From assembly GCA_029959555.1 (NCBI GenBank), contig JASCPI010000039.1, forward strand, positions 1-48,339: 48,339 nt of DNA. The letters run 5' to 3'. Shown here one piece after another: positions 32,508-42,042 of this stretch (its first letter is position 1; each line of letters starts with the position of its first letter). Below the pieces are notes generated by a model. That model had not been told where the DNA came from and did no database searches. It saw only the letters and a program-made list of their open reading frames with translations. This DNA is from Lysobacteraceae bacterium PS02065 (GTDB lineage Bacteria; Pseudomonadota; Gammaproteobacteria; Xanthomonadales; Rhodanobacteraceae). Position numbers and translations under genes: made by a program.

Positions 32508-34544
32508 ATGTCATTTAAACTTCGTCACTTGCGACTTCGCATCGAGACAATGGCAGGCACCTATGGAGCCGACATCCCTTTCAAACCCGGCCTAAACGTG
32601 CTTTGGGCAGACAACACAATGGGAAAATCTACGTGCCTTCAAGCCGTATTATACGTATTAGGCATGGAACGGATGTTAGGTCCGCGTCGTGAGATACCGC
32701 TGACTTACGTTATGACCAGTCATCTTGATGATCCTAGCACTGGCGAGAAGCATAGTGTATTGGAGTCCTCGGCATTTCTGGAGCTTGAAAATAGTGCCGG
32801 CGAAATTATAACGATTCGTCGTGCAGTTAAATCTGAAACAGATTCTAAGCTCATAAATGTGTACCTAGGGCCAGCCTTAACTACTCCGTCGGAGCACTAC
32901 AACCAAAAAGATTTCTTCGTCTCGGATCCAGGCGCTGCACAGCGAGATGCAGGCTTTCATAAGATGTTTATGGATTTTCTAGGCTGGAAATTACCTAAAG
33001 TAAAAAAATATGATGGCGGCGAAACCACGCTCTATCTAGAAACTCTTTTTCCACTCTTTTATGTTGAGCAGAAAGCCGGGTGGTCAGCGATACCGGCCGC
33101 GTTTCCTACTTACTTTCAGATCCGCGAGGTCGGACGGCGAGCCGTCGAGTTCATTATGGGCTTGGATACTCACGAGCTTGAACTAAAGAAGCAACAGCTT
33201 GAGCTTGATATTTCAGCGAACAAAGCCGAGTGGATTATTAAGCGAGACGAAGCGATTTCACTAGCTCGCCTCATAGGAGGGAGATTAGACGGAATTTCTC
33301 CAAACCCCATGCTTTCGATTGCGGAGTTGGAGAGAGCCTCTCTGCTTCTTCCGGACAATCAGGAGTGGCGCACGCTAGATCAGGAAATTCATGTAGTTCG
33401 AAACCTGCTTCTGGATATCGCCGAAGCTAGTGTGCCATCGGTGGCAGACGTAGCCCCCGAACTCATGAAAGAAATTAATAATCTCAATGAAAAAATCACA
33501 GCCATTAATAATGATCGAAATAGAATTTTTCGTTTCGTTCAAATCGAACTATCTCAGAAGAAGGCATCTGAAGTACGCATAAAAGCGCTCGATGAAGATT
33601 TGAAGAAAAATCAAGATGCTCAAAAGATTAGGAACTTCGGCTCACTTCTCAGCGAAACTCTTGTCTTACATCAATGTCCCACATGCGAACAACCGCTTGC
33701 CGACACTTTACTACCTCAGGTGATCGGCGCCTCGGTGATGCCTGTTGAAGACAATATCGAATATATTAAAGCTCAAAAAATCATTTTTCAGCAGGCTCTT
33801 GCTCAGTCAGAGTTGTCCATTCAAGAATCCGAGCGGGCTTTGGCAATACGAACCGAAGAACTCAACGCTTTAGGTTTTCGCTTGAGGGCGCTACGCGCGG
33901 ACATAACTGCCCCTGCCAATGCAGCGTCTACTTCAGCCATTGAGCAGCGCATCCGACTAGAGACTAGACTTGTAAATCTTCAGGATGTCCAGTTGAGACT
34001 GGGCGAGGTTAAGCTTGGTCTGCAAGTTATTTCGGAGCAACACAAGACTCTCTTAAACGAGAAAGAACTTTTGCCGAAAGATCGTTTTTCAGAGGAAGAT
34101 CGAAGTAAAATGAAAGCGTTGACTGAACTAATACGGCAACAAGCAGTAGCTTATGGGTTCACCACTTTTCCAGCCTTCGAGATTGACATTGCCGAGGATT
34201 CTTTTAGGCCGGAAAAGCAGGGCTTTGAGATTGGCTTTGAGCTTTCTGCAAGTGATGCGATCCGCCTCAAATGGGCATATCAGCTAGCTCTCCTAGAGCT
34301 TGATAGGACGCAGAAGACAAACCACCCAGGCGTACTTTTTTTTGATGAACCAAGACAGCAAGAGACCAAGAAGGCCAGTGTTGAGCATCTCTTCAAACGT
34401 GCCGTCAACGCAATGAGCAGCGGGCAACAAGTTATCTTTGCAACCAGCGAAGACCGTGAACAGGTTGAGAGCTTTCTTCTAGGCTTGGACTGCAATCTGG
34501 TAGCTTTCGAAGGAAAAATCGTCCAACGAATTGGAGGTTTATAA
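32508..34544 (+). CDS. SMC/Rad50-like ABC ATPase of an ABC-3C-type cassette
   Basis: A 678-residue ABC ATPase. Walker A is WADNTMGKSTCLQA (residues ~33-46), an unusual loop with NTMGKS. Long coiled coils flank a zinc-hook CPTCEQPL (Cys390 and Cys393), as in Rad50 and phage-defence ATPases. The C-terminal head has the signature region LSASDAIRLKWAYQLALLE and Walker B GVLFFDEPRQQE (near 608-619). It is the last and largest gene of the AT-rich cassette, 1 bp after the middle component. In the ABC-3C model the ATPase senses DNA or phage structures and triggers the effector. Confidence 0.8.
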   Translation: MSFKLRHLRLRIETMAGTYGADIPFKPGLNVLWADNTMGKSTCLQAVLYVLGMERMLGPRREIPLTYVMTSHLDDPSTGEKHSVLESSAFLELENSAGEIITIRRAVKSETDSKLINVYLGPALTTPSEHYNQKDFFVSDPGAAQRDAGFHKMFMDFLGWKLPKVKKYDGGETTLYLETLFPLFYVEQKAGWSAIPAAFPTYFQIREVGRRAVEFIMGLDTHELELKKQQLELDISANKAEWIIKRDEAISLARLIGGRLDGISPNPMLSIAELERASLLLPDNQEWRTLDQEIHVVRNLLLDIAEASVPSVADVAPELMKEINNLNEKITAINNDRNRIFRFVQIELSQKKASEVRIKALDEDLKKNQDAQKIRNFGSLLSETLVLHQCPTCEQPLADTLLPQVIGASVMPVEDNIEYIKAQKIIFQQALAQSELSIQESERALAIRTEELNALGFRLRALRADITAPANAASTSAIEQRIRLETRLVNLQDVQLRLGEVKLGLQVISEQHKTLLNEKELLPKDRFSEEDRSKMKALTELIRQQAVAYGFTTFPAFEIDIAEDSFRPEKQGFEIGFELSASDAIRLKWAYQLALLELDRTQKTNHPGVLFFDEPRQQETKKASVEHLFKRAVNAMSSGQQVIFATSEDREQVESFLLGLDCNLVAFEGKIVQRIGGL

Positions 34545-34818
34545 GCATTCAGAACAAGCACTTGCCATGCAACAAGACTTCTGACAAGAAACTTCAACCC
34601 TAAGAGGAAAATTGCACCACACTCTCAAGCCTAGGGATCGCCGTCCTGAAAGCCTTGGGACAAGTTTAATGCCGCGGCAAAGACTGCAGAGTCACTCCCA
34701 CTCGATCATAAATAGTCAAAAAACAACCATATAAATCAACGCCTTACCAAAGGCATCTCTATAAGTGCCATGAACAATACCACGCTCAGCTCCACAGCAC
34801 TTGGATGACGCCAAGGCT

Positions 34819-37425
34819 TCAGGGCAACCTCGCAGCGCCCTGACGCTGCCGAAGGCTGTCCGCCCAGGCCGCCAAGGTATCAATCTCCGCTGTCAGTGTC
34901 TCTGGCCTCGGCAGCGGGCGGTTCAACGCAGCGGCGGCGCTGTGCAGCAGCTCGGAACAGCGGCCAAAGCCGTCACGCATGGCCTCGCAGTCGGGAACCG
35001 TGATCGCGGTCAGCTTGACCAAGCCAGGCGTCTTCACTTCGTTGGACAGCCGCCGGATGACGTGCCCGACAGCTTCTTCAACCGCGATCTCCCACGTATC
35101 GCGCAACGTCGCGGCGATGGATTTGACGGACTTTCGCCACTCGTCTTGATTGCCTTGCTCGAAATGGTAGCGTTCACCGGCAAGCTGATTGCTCAGACTT
35201 GTGGTGATGTCACTGACCCGACGCGCTTTGAATGGCGGCTCGCTGCGGCAGAAGCCTGCCTTGTCAGCACCTCGGCTGATGGAGCTAATCGCAACCGGCG
35301 GCTTTGGCTGCGCATCGTCAGCCGCGCGGTTCAGCTCGAACAGAAACGCAAGATCATGGGTGAAGACGATGACCTGGCGATGAGCGGCCTCAGCAACCAG
35401 GCGTTTAGCTACGGCCTCCCGGTGCATGTGGTCGAGCGAGGAAACGGGATCGTCAAAGACGATGCCAGACTTGTTTTCGGTGGTGGCGAGTTCGGCCATG
35501 AACGCGGCCAAGGCAACACAGCGATGCTCGCCCTCGCTCAAAACCTGTCCCACCGCAGCCGTGGGCTTCCGTGTAAGTGCGACCTTGAAGCGAGGGATGC
35601 CCTGAACGCTGTTTTGCTGTCGAAGCTCCACAGCGAGGCCAGCAATCTCGAAGCTCGCCACCTCGCGAGCAAATTGCGCGCGTAGCGCGTCCGTCACCAA
35701 AGCCTGAGCGATCTCGGTGCTCTTGGTGGTGACGCGGTTGGTAGCAGTGTCCCGCTGGGCCGTCTCAAGCAGTGCGATTTTCTTCTGTCGTTCGATTTCG
35801 GCGAGAACATCGGCTTTGATGCCACCAAGCCATTGCCGATCCACAAGCTCGGCCTTTTCGGTAAGCAAGGCGGCGCGAGCTGGAGAGCCAGCCTCCGCGG
35901 CAAGGGCGTTCGCCCGAGTCTCGATGCCCGCTGCTTGATCGACCAGTGCCTGACGCGAATATTCCGTAACGGGCACGTCAATAGCGGCGCTTGGATTTGC
36001 GTGGCGTCGCCTGATCTGGCGATGACGCCACAGGGCGCGAAGGGTCGCGCCCCTGATCTCCATCGCCAAGGCATCCTGGCGCAGTTCGTCGCGGACGGTT
36101 GCCACAATGTTCGCCAGCTCGGCCAACGAAACAGCCTCACCCTTGAACGTTGCCAGCGCCCTGTCGTATGCGACGCGCGCAGCGTCGGCACGTTGCTGGC
36201 TGTCGTCGCGCACAAAAGCCTCGAAGCGATTGAGCCGATCAGCGGCGACGGGCGTCAATTCCTGCTGGCAAAGCACGCATACGCTGCCGGGGTCTGTGAC
36301 GGGGAATCGCCGTTCGGGATAGGCTTCCGCGTCAGAAAATGCTCGGGCACTGGCCCATAGCGCCTGCCAAACCTCCGACCCAATCTGCGGCAACGGTTCG
36401 TCGCGGAAAAGCGCACTGGAAGCAGCTTCTGCCGCCCGGCGTGCGGCATCGCTATCAACGGCAAGGCGGCGCAGGTTATTGGCGGAATCGTCGCTGATTG
36501 AAGCAAATAGCCGATCCAGGCGCGCAATGTGCCCGTCAACCTTGGCCTTCATCGCCGCAAGCTGACGCGCCGCGCGAGCCGGATCACCTGCCAGGTCCGC
36601 CGTGAGCTGCGCCAATCGGTCTTGCTCTGCTTGCGTGAGCGCTGCCAACGCTTCGACCGTCGCCGGCGCAGTGTTGGCGGTGATTCGGGCCATGAGCTTG
36701 CCGACCGCTGTGTCCCGGCTGCATGCCGGGGTCCTGATCGCTTCGGGCGTTTGCGCCTTTATCTGCGCGATCTCGGCTGCCAGCTTATCCTTGACCGACT
36801 TGCAGAGCTGCGCCAGCGCACCTAGCAGCTTGAGCGGAAACGGCGTGTAAGCCACGTCATTCGTATCGTCCACGTGGACGTTCGCGGTACGGGAATCGAA
36901 CACGCTGATGCCTGAAAGCGCGTTGTCGGCAGCCTGACCAAGCTGCCAAGCGCAAGTGCGGTTCTGGCCGCTGATCGCGTATTCAATAGTGGCGCTCGGC
37001 GTGCCTGGCGCAGCGTCATAGATGTCGGGGGCGATTTCCTCGGCTCGGCCAGACATACGGGCGCGACATACCTTCTTGAGAATCCGCGCGTAGCCGGATT
37101 TTCCCGATCCGTTGTCGCCATAGATGATCGTCAAACCGACGCGGTGGAGTGTCAGCCGTTGGTCGGGAGCCAGGGCGTTGACATGCCGGACTCCATGCAC
37201 CTGCCGCAGATAGACTTCCCCCTGATCGCGGTTCGGGCCGCGAAGGTGCCCAGCTTCCAGCGGGACCGCCGGATTGTCGCCCTTGCAGATGGAAGCCAGC
37301 TCGTCGATCTCGGCCGGCTCCAGAGCCGCTTGCGTTGCAAGTCGGCGCAGTGCGTCGCGCTGCCAGCCGGGACTATCAGCAGACCACGCAAGGATGTTGG
37401 CGAGCGCCTCTGCTTCCGTCGTCAT
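34819..37425 (-). CDS. AAA/SMC-like ATPase with zinc-hook, defence operon
   Basis: An 868-residue ATPase resembling Rad50/RloC-type proteins. Walker A is GDNGSGKS (103-110), CxxC near 382 is CVLCQQEL inside coiled-coil, the ABC signature is VLSEGEHRC (near 626), and Walker B GIVFDDPVSSLD (near 650) has the D-loop SLD. The helical C-terminus is unlike housekeeping Rad50/SbcC. The gene is the last of the minus-strand defence operon and overlaps the small 77-residue gene by 4 bp. The start at 37425 is the ATG closest to that overlap; eight more codons upstream are possible. A RloC-like tRNA-nuclease part is not apparent to me. Confidence 0.8.
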   Translation of the reverse strand: MTTEAEALANILAWSADSPGWQRDALRRLATQAALEPAEIDELASICKGDNPAVPLEAGHLRGPNRDQGEVYLRQVHGVRHVNALAPDQRLTLHRVGLTIIYGDNGSGKSGYARILKKVCRARMSGRAEEIAPDIYDAAPGTPSATIEYAISGQNRTCAWQLGQAADNALSGISVFDSRTANVHVDDTNDVAYTPFPLKLLGALAQLCKSVKDKLAAEIAQIKAQTPEAIRTPACSRDTAVGKLMARITANTAPATVEALAALTQAEQDRLAQLTADLAGDPARAARQLAAMKAKVDGHIARLDRLFASISDDSANNLRRLAVDSDAARRAAEAASSALFRDEPLPQIGSEVWQALWASARAFSDAEAYPERRFPVTDPGSVCVLCQQELTPVAADRLNRFEAFVRDDSQQRADAARVAYDRALATFKGEAVSLAELANIVATVRDELRQDALAMEIRGATLRALWRHRQIRRRHANPSAAIDVPVTEYSRQALVDQAAGIETRANALAAEAGSPARAALLTEKAELVDRQWLGGIKADVLAEIERQKKIALLETAQRDTATNRVTTKSTEIAQALVTDALRAQFAREVASFEIAGLAVELRQQNSVQGIPRFKVALTRKPTAAVGQVLSEGEHRCVALAAFMAELATTENKSGIVFDDPVSSLDHMHREAVAKRLVAEAAHRQVIVFTHDLAFLFELNRAADDAQPKPPVAISSISRGADKAGFCRSEPPFKARRVSDITTSLSNQLAGERYHFEQGNQDEWRKSVKSIAATLRDTWEIAVEEAVGHVIRRLSNEVKTPGLVKLTAITVPDCEAMRDGFGRCSELLHSAAAALNRPLPRPETLTAEIDTLAAWADSLRQRQGAARLP

Positions 37426-37655
37426 AGACCTTTGCCTCGCGGTTCGCACTCGCTAGCTGTGCCAGTGCTCGCCAAGCGCCTGCTCACGGCTTCCGACAGC
37501 GTCTCACCAGGCCGCCAGCCGAACAGCTCGGAGATGCTTGCGGTCCTCGCGTGGCCAGGCGGTTCGAATTCGTAGCCGGCCGCGATCAATTCGGCCTCGA
37601 CTTCCTCGGTGATGAAGAACGGCTCAGCCTGTTCTTCCTGATGAGTCTTCGTCAT
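37422..37655 (-). CDS. small acidic protein in the defence operon
   Basis: A 77-residue product I do not recognise. It begins MTKTHQEEQAEPFFITEEVE, is Glu-rich in the first half, and has a short amphipathic end with FGWRPGETLSEAVSRRLAST. Coupling by a 4-bp overlap to the ATPase suggests it is translated with it; it could be a regulatory subunit or antitoxin-like partner. Its GC and codon use match its neighbours. Confidence 0.5.
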   Translation of the reverse strand: MTKTHQEEQAEPFFITEEVEAELIAAGYEFEPPGHARTASISELFGWRPGETLSEAVSRRLASTGTASECEPRGKGL

Positions 37656-37717
37656 GCTGCTTCCTCCTGGCGTTCATCCTGGCCTACGGCCAGGGCTATT
37701 CATGCATTTGCACTGCC

Positions 37718-38902
37718 CTATGCCTTCACCAGCTTCGCAGCCTTGGGATCGTAGATGTAGCCGGTGATGCTGCCATCCTTGATGCGCGCGACGGCCTCGT
37801 CGATAACGAACAGCGGAACAAGAAACCACTCCTCGGGCTGCACGGGGTGACCGAAGCGGTCATTGATAGTGATGTTCAACCGTGCGGTCGCGAACAGCCT
37901 GTGGAACAGGTTCTCCATCCGAATGCGATTGATCCCCGCGAGCTTGTAGGTCGCAACGACCTCGACCTTTGCCAGCAGATATGTCGCTTCGTTCTCGGCG
38001 TTGGCGATGCGCGTTTCAACCCTGCCGCCCGTCACGCCCATCTTGTGGATGATGTCGCGGTGCTGGGCGACGTAGGGATGATCGGACAGGGAGCGCAGGA
38101 CGTAGATCGTGCCGCTTTCCACATCATCCGCCTCAAGCTCGCCGCCAAAGGAGAGTTGCCCGCTCTCGGGCGAGGCCAGCCGCCGCGCGGCAGGGTCGTT
38201 GTAGAACGCACGCTGGAGCGAGCGCAGCAGCAAATTGCTTTCGGTGCCGTTGGAGAAGATGAGGCGCAGGCGGCGGTCCACCTCCCCGGCGGTGGTTTTC
38301 AACGGCTCGCCGACCTCGGCAACGTAGAGAGTAAGGCCATCGAGAACGAAAAAGTCCCCGGCTTCAATCGCACGGCGACCCGCTTCGATGGGCTGGGACT
38401 GGCGCATACCGGTCTTGACTTCCGCTTGCACGCGCTCGAACAAGGGCCGGAAGGTTTCGAAGTCCTCGCAGGGCTTGCGATCCGCGACCTCCTCGGCGGC
38501 GCGCTTTTCGGCGCTGGTACGGACATGGCGCAAGACCGTGATGTCGTCCGCGCCGGCAACATCCGCTAGTTCGGCAGCCAGGTCGTCGATGTCGATAGTT
38601 TCGTCCGCTGAAGCGGCAACGGTCGATGCCCCAGCAAGCAAGCCCTGATGGTCCAGCGGCTCAATCAAGGTGCGGCAATCCGGTAGCGCGCGTAGACGGT
38701 CGAGCCGCACGGCATATAGGCGCTCGAATATGTCGCGGTCTTCGCCATGCTGAGGCGCACGCCCGTGCTGCTCTGTGAAGCGTTGGATTTCCTCGAAGCC
38801 GGCAATGACACGCTCCTCGCTGGCTGGGCGGCCATTTTTCTTCTCAGGCGGCGCGAACTCGGCCAGCTCTGCCGCCAGGTCGTCAAGATCGGAGTTACTC
38901 AT
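37718..38902 (-). CDS. GIY-YIG nuclease family protein
   Basis: A 394-residue protein. N-terminal ~180 residues are acidic and helical (DLDDLAAELAEFAPPEKKNG). The C-terminal half is a GIY-YIG/T5orf172-type endonuclease domain: SGTIYVLRSLSDHP (near 262), HKMGVTGGRVETRIANA with the catalytic Arg (near 290-306), and RMENLFHRLF with the metal-binding Glu (near 336). Such domains cut DNA in several phage-defence systems. The start at 38902 overlaps the helicase gene by 8 bp; a 38-codon extension upstream lies in that gene's other frame. Confidence 0.8.
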   Translation of the reverse strand: MSNSDLDDLAAELAEFAPPEKKNGRPASEERVIAGFEEIQRFTEQHGRAPQHGEDRDIFERLYAVRLDRLRALPDCRTLIEPLDHQGLLAGASTVAASADETIDIDDLAAELADVAGADDITVLRHVRTSAEKRAAEEVADRKPCEDFETFRPLFERVQAEVKTGMRQSQPIEAGRRAIEAGDFFVLDGLTLYVAEVGEPLKTTAGEVDRRLRLIFSNGTESNLLLRSLQRAFYNDPAARRLASPESGQLSFGGELEADDVESGTIYVLRSLSDHPYVAQHRDIIHKMGVTGGRVETRIANAENEATYLLAKVEVVATYKLAGINRIRMENLFHRLFATARLNITINDRFGHPVQPEEWFLVPLFVIDEAVARIKDGSITGYIYDPKAAKLVKA

Positions 38903-40952
38903 AGCGTCCCTCCGCCCTGAACCGCATGAAGGCGGCCGCACCTTCGGCAAGGTGCTTTTCCCAGGCGTCCTGCGAGGTAACCGATGGAGCCCTCCCACGT
39001 TCGCGTTTGAACTCAACCGCGCGCTTGGCGATCACTTTGGCATCTTCAGGCGTGATAGAGGTGCGTTTGGCCGAGATGGCCGCCGCGACCTGCTTCAAGC
39101 TGTCCTCGCTCATTGTCTTGGCGAGGATGGCATAGGCTTCGCCAAAGGGGTTGATGCGGTCGATGAGGTCAATGTCCAGCTCGCGCACGTCCATCGCAAA
39201 GCGGCGCACGCCATCGATCAGGGCGGTGTTGGGCGATCCGTCGCTCTCGCCTTCGGTGACAAGCCGCTTGGCCTGCTGCGTAAGGTTGAGGGCGGCGATG
39301 GCGTGCTGGCGTACCGCCTCCTGATCTTCAGCGTCAAGCTCGGGATATTTGTCCTTGATGATCTTGCCCATGCGAACCTGCGTGAGCTCCTCGGGAACCA
39401 GCTCTTCGTCGAACAAGCCACGCTCGATGGTGTGCTTGTCCTGCACGAAAGCCGCGATCACTTCGTTCAAGTCTTCCTGGCAGATGCGCGCTGCCTCTTT
39501 GCTCTTGGGTTCGGCGAGGCCCTTGATCTCGATCTGGTAGGCCCCTGTCTGCTCATTGACACCGATGTTGCAGCGGTCCGGGTCATAGCCACCCTCGCCA
39601 TAATTAAAGCCTGGCGTCGGGCCGCTGTCGGGATTCTTGGGCTTGAACTCGAAGCGCGGAGCGAGAACCTGCTCCATCAGCAGACTCGCCGCGATGGCCT
39701 TCAACGTATCGTTAATGGCCTCGGTGACCGCTTCCTCGGTCGCGTCCGGCTCGGCGATAAGGTTGGTGAACCTCGCGCGAGTCTTTCCAGGCGCATCTCG
39801 GGTGGCACGACCAATGATCTGAACGATCTCGGTCAAGCTGGCACGGTAGCCCACGGTCAGCGCGTGTTCGCACCAAATCCAGTCGAAGCCTTCCTTCGCC
39901 ATACCCAGCGCGATGATGATGTCCACATGGTCGCGATTGTTCTTCTGAGCCGGGTCTTTCAACGCGGCGGACACTCGGTCGCGCTTCGAGGCATCGTCAT
40001 CGACCAGATCAGCGATGCGCAACACGCGGTCATCGGGGAGCTTAACGAGCTGGAACCCTGTGGTGGCGTCGATGCCATGCCACTCCCCCAGCGCCTCGAT
40101 GATGTGCTCCACCTCGCGCATTTTGTCCTTCGTGCTTTCGCGCGAATTGACGTTGGGGATGTGGATGATGGTCTTCTCAACAGGGTCGAGGACATTGAGA
40201 ATGTCATCGACATAAGGCCCGCTGTAGAAGAAATAGCCGATGTCGAGTTGCTTGAGGTACTCGTAGCCGTTGAGCTGTTCGTAGTAGGTGTAGGTAACGG
40301 TATCGAATTTCGACTCGTCGTGCGGAGCGAGGACGGCCTCCGCGTCGCCCCGGAAGTAGGAGCCGGTCATGGCGACGATGTGCGTCTTGTCTCGCGCGAT
40401 GAACTGGCCCAGGTGCGTGCCCAGCTTGTTGTCGGGGTTGGCCGAAACGTGATGAAACTCATCGACGGCGATCAGACGGTCGTCGAACGCCTCGATGCCA
40501 TAGGCATCGACCGCGAATCGGAAAGTGGCGTGCGTGCAGACCAGCACCTTGTCGTCGCCTTCGAGGAACGCGCCGAGGGACTTGACCTTACCGCCGTTGT
40601 CGTTGCCTGGCGCATTGCACAAGTTCCACTTTGGCTCGACGTGCCAATCAGCCCAGAAGCCGTACTTTGACAGCGGCTCATCGTTGAAGCTGGCCCCGAT
40701 GGACTTCTCGGGCACGACGATGATGGCTTGCCTCAAGCCCTGGTTCTGCAATTTGTCGAGCGCCACGAACATCAGGGCGCGACTCTTACCCGAAGCGGGC
40801 GGCGACTTGATGAGCAGGTACTGCTCGCCCCGCTTGTCATAGGCCCGCTCCTGCATCGGACGCATACCGAGCGCATTAGCCTTGGTTGATGCACCGTTAC
40901 GCGCATACGTAACAGATACGGAGGGGACGCTCCGAGGTTTGATGTTGTTCAT
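38895..40952 (-). CDS. DEAD/DEAH-type SF2 helicase of the defence operon
   Basis: A 685-residue helicase. Motif I is SPPASGKSRAL (near 49-59), motif II DEFHH (near 162), motif III MTGSYFRGD (near 193), and motif VI QIIGRATRD (near 376). The C-terminal third is helical and unknown. It resembles restriction-type translocases and, in context with a methyltransferase and an ATPase, the helicase of DISARM-related Hma systems, a recollection I cannot check here. Start at 40952 (MNNIKPRS); an ATG at 41012 with a modest ribosome-binding site would overlap the PLD gene by 17 bp. Confidence 0.85.
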   Translation of the reverse strand: MNNIKPRSVPSVSVTYARNGASTKANALGMRPMQERAYDKRGEQYLLIKSPPASGKSRALMFVALDKLQNQGLRQAIIVVPEKSIGASFNDEPLSKYGFWADWHVEPKWNLCNAPGNDNGGKVKSLGAFLEGDDKVLVCTHATFRFAVDAYGIEAFDDRLIAVDEFHHVSANPDNKLGTHLGQFIARDKTHIVAMTGSYFRGDAEAVLAPHDESKFDTVTYTYYEQLNGYEYLKQLDIGYFFYSGPYVDDILNVLDPVEKTIIHIPNVNSRESTKDKMREVEHIIEALGEWHGIDATTGFQLVKLPDDRVLRIADLVDDDASKRDRVSAALKDPAQKNNRDHVDIIIALGMAKEGFDWIWCEHALTVGYRASLTEIVQIIGRATRDAPGKTRARFTNLIAEPDATEEAVTEAINDTLKAIAASLLMEQVLAPRFEFKPKNPDSGPTPGFNYGEGGYDPDRCNIGVNEQTGAYQIEIKGLAEPKSKEAARICQEDLNEVIAAFVQDKHTIERGLFDEELVPEELTQVRMGKIIKDKYPELDAEDQEAVRQHAIAALNLTQQAKRLVTEGESDGSPNTALIDGVRRFAMDVRELDIDLIDRINPFGEAYAILAKTMSEDSLKQVAAAISAKRTSITPEDAKVIAKRAVEFKRERGRAPSVTSQDAWEKHLAEGAAAFMRFRAEGRYE

Positions 40953-40995
40953 GAGGAAGGTCTCGCTTCGGTGCTGCGTTGTGCCGGCTTTGCTG

Positions 40996-42042
40996 TCATG
41001 TGATATGGCCATAACGCCTGCCGCTGTTCATGACACGAACCTCCGCCAGACGGTCACCGAAAGATGTTTCGAAATCGTCCGCCTCCAATGCCCTCATGAC
41101 GAATCGGCCTTCGGCTCGTTGGAACAAAAGGACCTTGCCATCGTAGATGTCGAAACCATGCGTTTCCGGGATAGGCAGCGAGATCTTCTCCATCATGTTG
41201 TTCCCTAGACGGAGGTTATTCGCTACGGGTTCGCCAGTCGGAGTTTCGAAGACAACCTGCCCGATGACGGAGTTGGCTGGCAGGTCGGCCGGAGGGTTAA
41301 ACCCAAAATATCTGGACATTCCCCGAGGAAAGTCGATCTGGTTACCTGGGCGGTGAGGCCCGCGATTCTTGGTGACATACCCTGCTTCGATCCAGAAGAC
41401 AGGTGTCGCAGCATGGTCGACTTCGACGTTGGGCTGGTTCTCAACGACTCGCCGAAAAAAGGAGGTACTCCATCGCTCCTCGTAAACATCCAAGATATCG
41501 GCAACAGGTGTGGCCTGTTCCCATAGAAGTTCGGCTGCTACGAGGGTGGGACGGAGCACTACGTCGAACTCGTTGATGCCATGCGTGATAACGGAGGCAC
41601 CGGCTTCGACGCTCTTGCGAAGGCCATTCGACGAAAAGTTTCCGGAACCAACAACTGCACCAGACCGCTCGGCCTCTTGGTTCAGCAGCATGGCCATCTT
41701 GGCGTGAAAATCGCGCCGGGGGACAAAACCGCTTTGGTCTAAAACATACATCCCATCGTGAATCCTGACGTCCACGTTCGGTCGCGAACACAACAATCGA
41801 AGGGCTTGCGGCTGAGTGCGACCATAGTCAATGCCAAAGAGCCATCGCGAAGGTGTATCTGCCCAGAAATTTCCGGCAAACGTCAAATCGAACAAGGCGG
41901 CGCCAGACTGGGTCGCATAGGCGTACAGCCCAAGGAAGTCGGTGGCCGCGATCTCTTCATGGATGCGTCGGATCTCCGATATCGTGGTCGGTGCATTCGC
42001 GTCGCGGTGTAGGAAAGTCGAAAGATTCAAGATGCCCCCCAA
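40996..42042 (-). CDS. phospholipase D-like (HKD) nuclease
   Basis: A 348-residue protein with one clear HKD motif: FHAKMAMLL followed by GAVVGSGNFSSNGL (about 112-142), i.e. HxK and GSxNxSxxG. Such proteins cut nucleic acid as dimers; the DISARM protein DrmC is a distant example. The start is inferred to be the TTG at 42042, immediately after the stop of the methyltransferase gene; a TTG at 42030 just after a GGGGGG stretch is an alternative. No ATG fits. The junction with the methyltransferase gene makes translational coupling likely. Confidence 0.75.
   Translation of the reverse strand: MGGILNLSTFLHRDANAPTTISEIRRIHEEIAATDFLGLYAYATQSGAALFDLTFAGNFWADTPSRWLFGIDYGRTQPQALRLLCSRPNVDVRIHDGMYVLDQSGFVPRRDFHAKMAMLLNQEAERSGAVVGSGNFSSNGLRKSVEAGASVITHGINEFDVVLRPTLVAAELLWEQATPVADILDVYEERWSTSFFRRVVENQPNVEVDHAATPVFWIEAGYVTKNRGPHRPGNQIDFPRGMSRYFGFNPPADLPANSVIGQVVFETPTGEPVANNLRLGNNMMEKISLPIPETHGFDIYDGKVLLFQRAEGRFVMRALEADDFETSFGDRLAEVRVMNSGRRYGHIT

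Noticed and set aside
37550..37575. tRNA T-loop-like GGTTCGAATTC as a possible island attachment site
   Set aside because: It lies within the small coding gene of the defence operon and no cloverleaf can be drawn around it.
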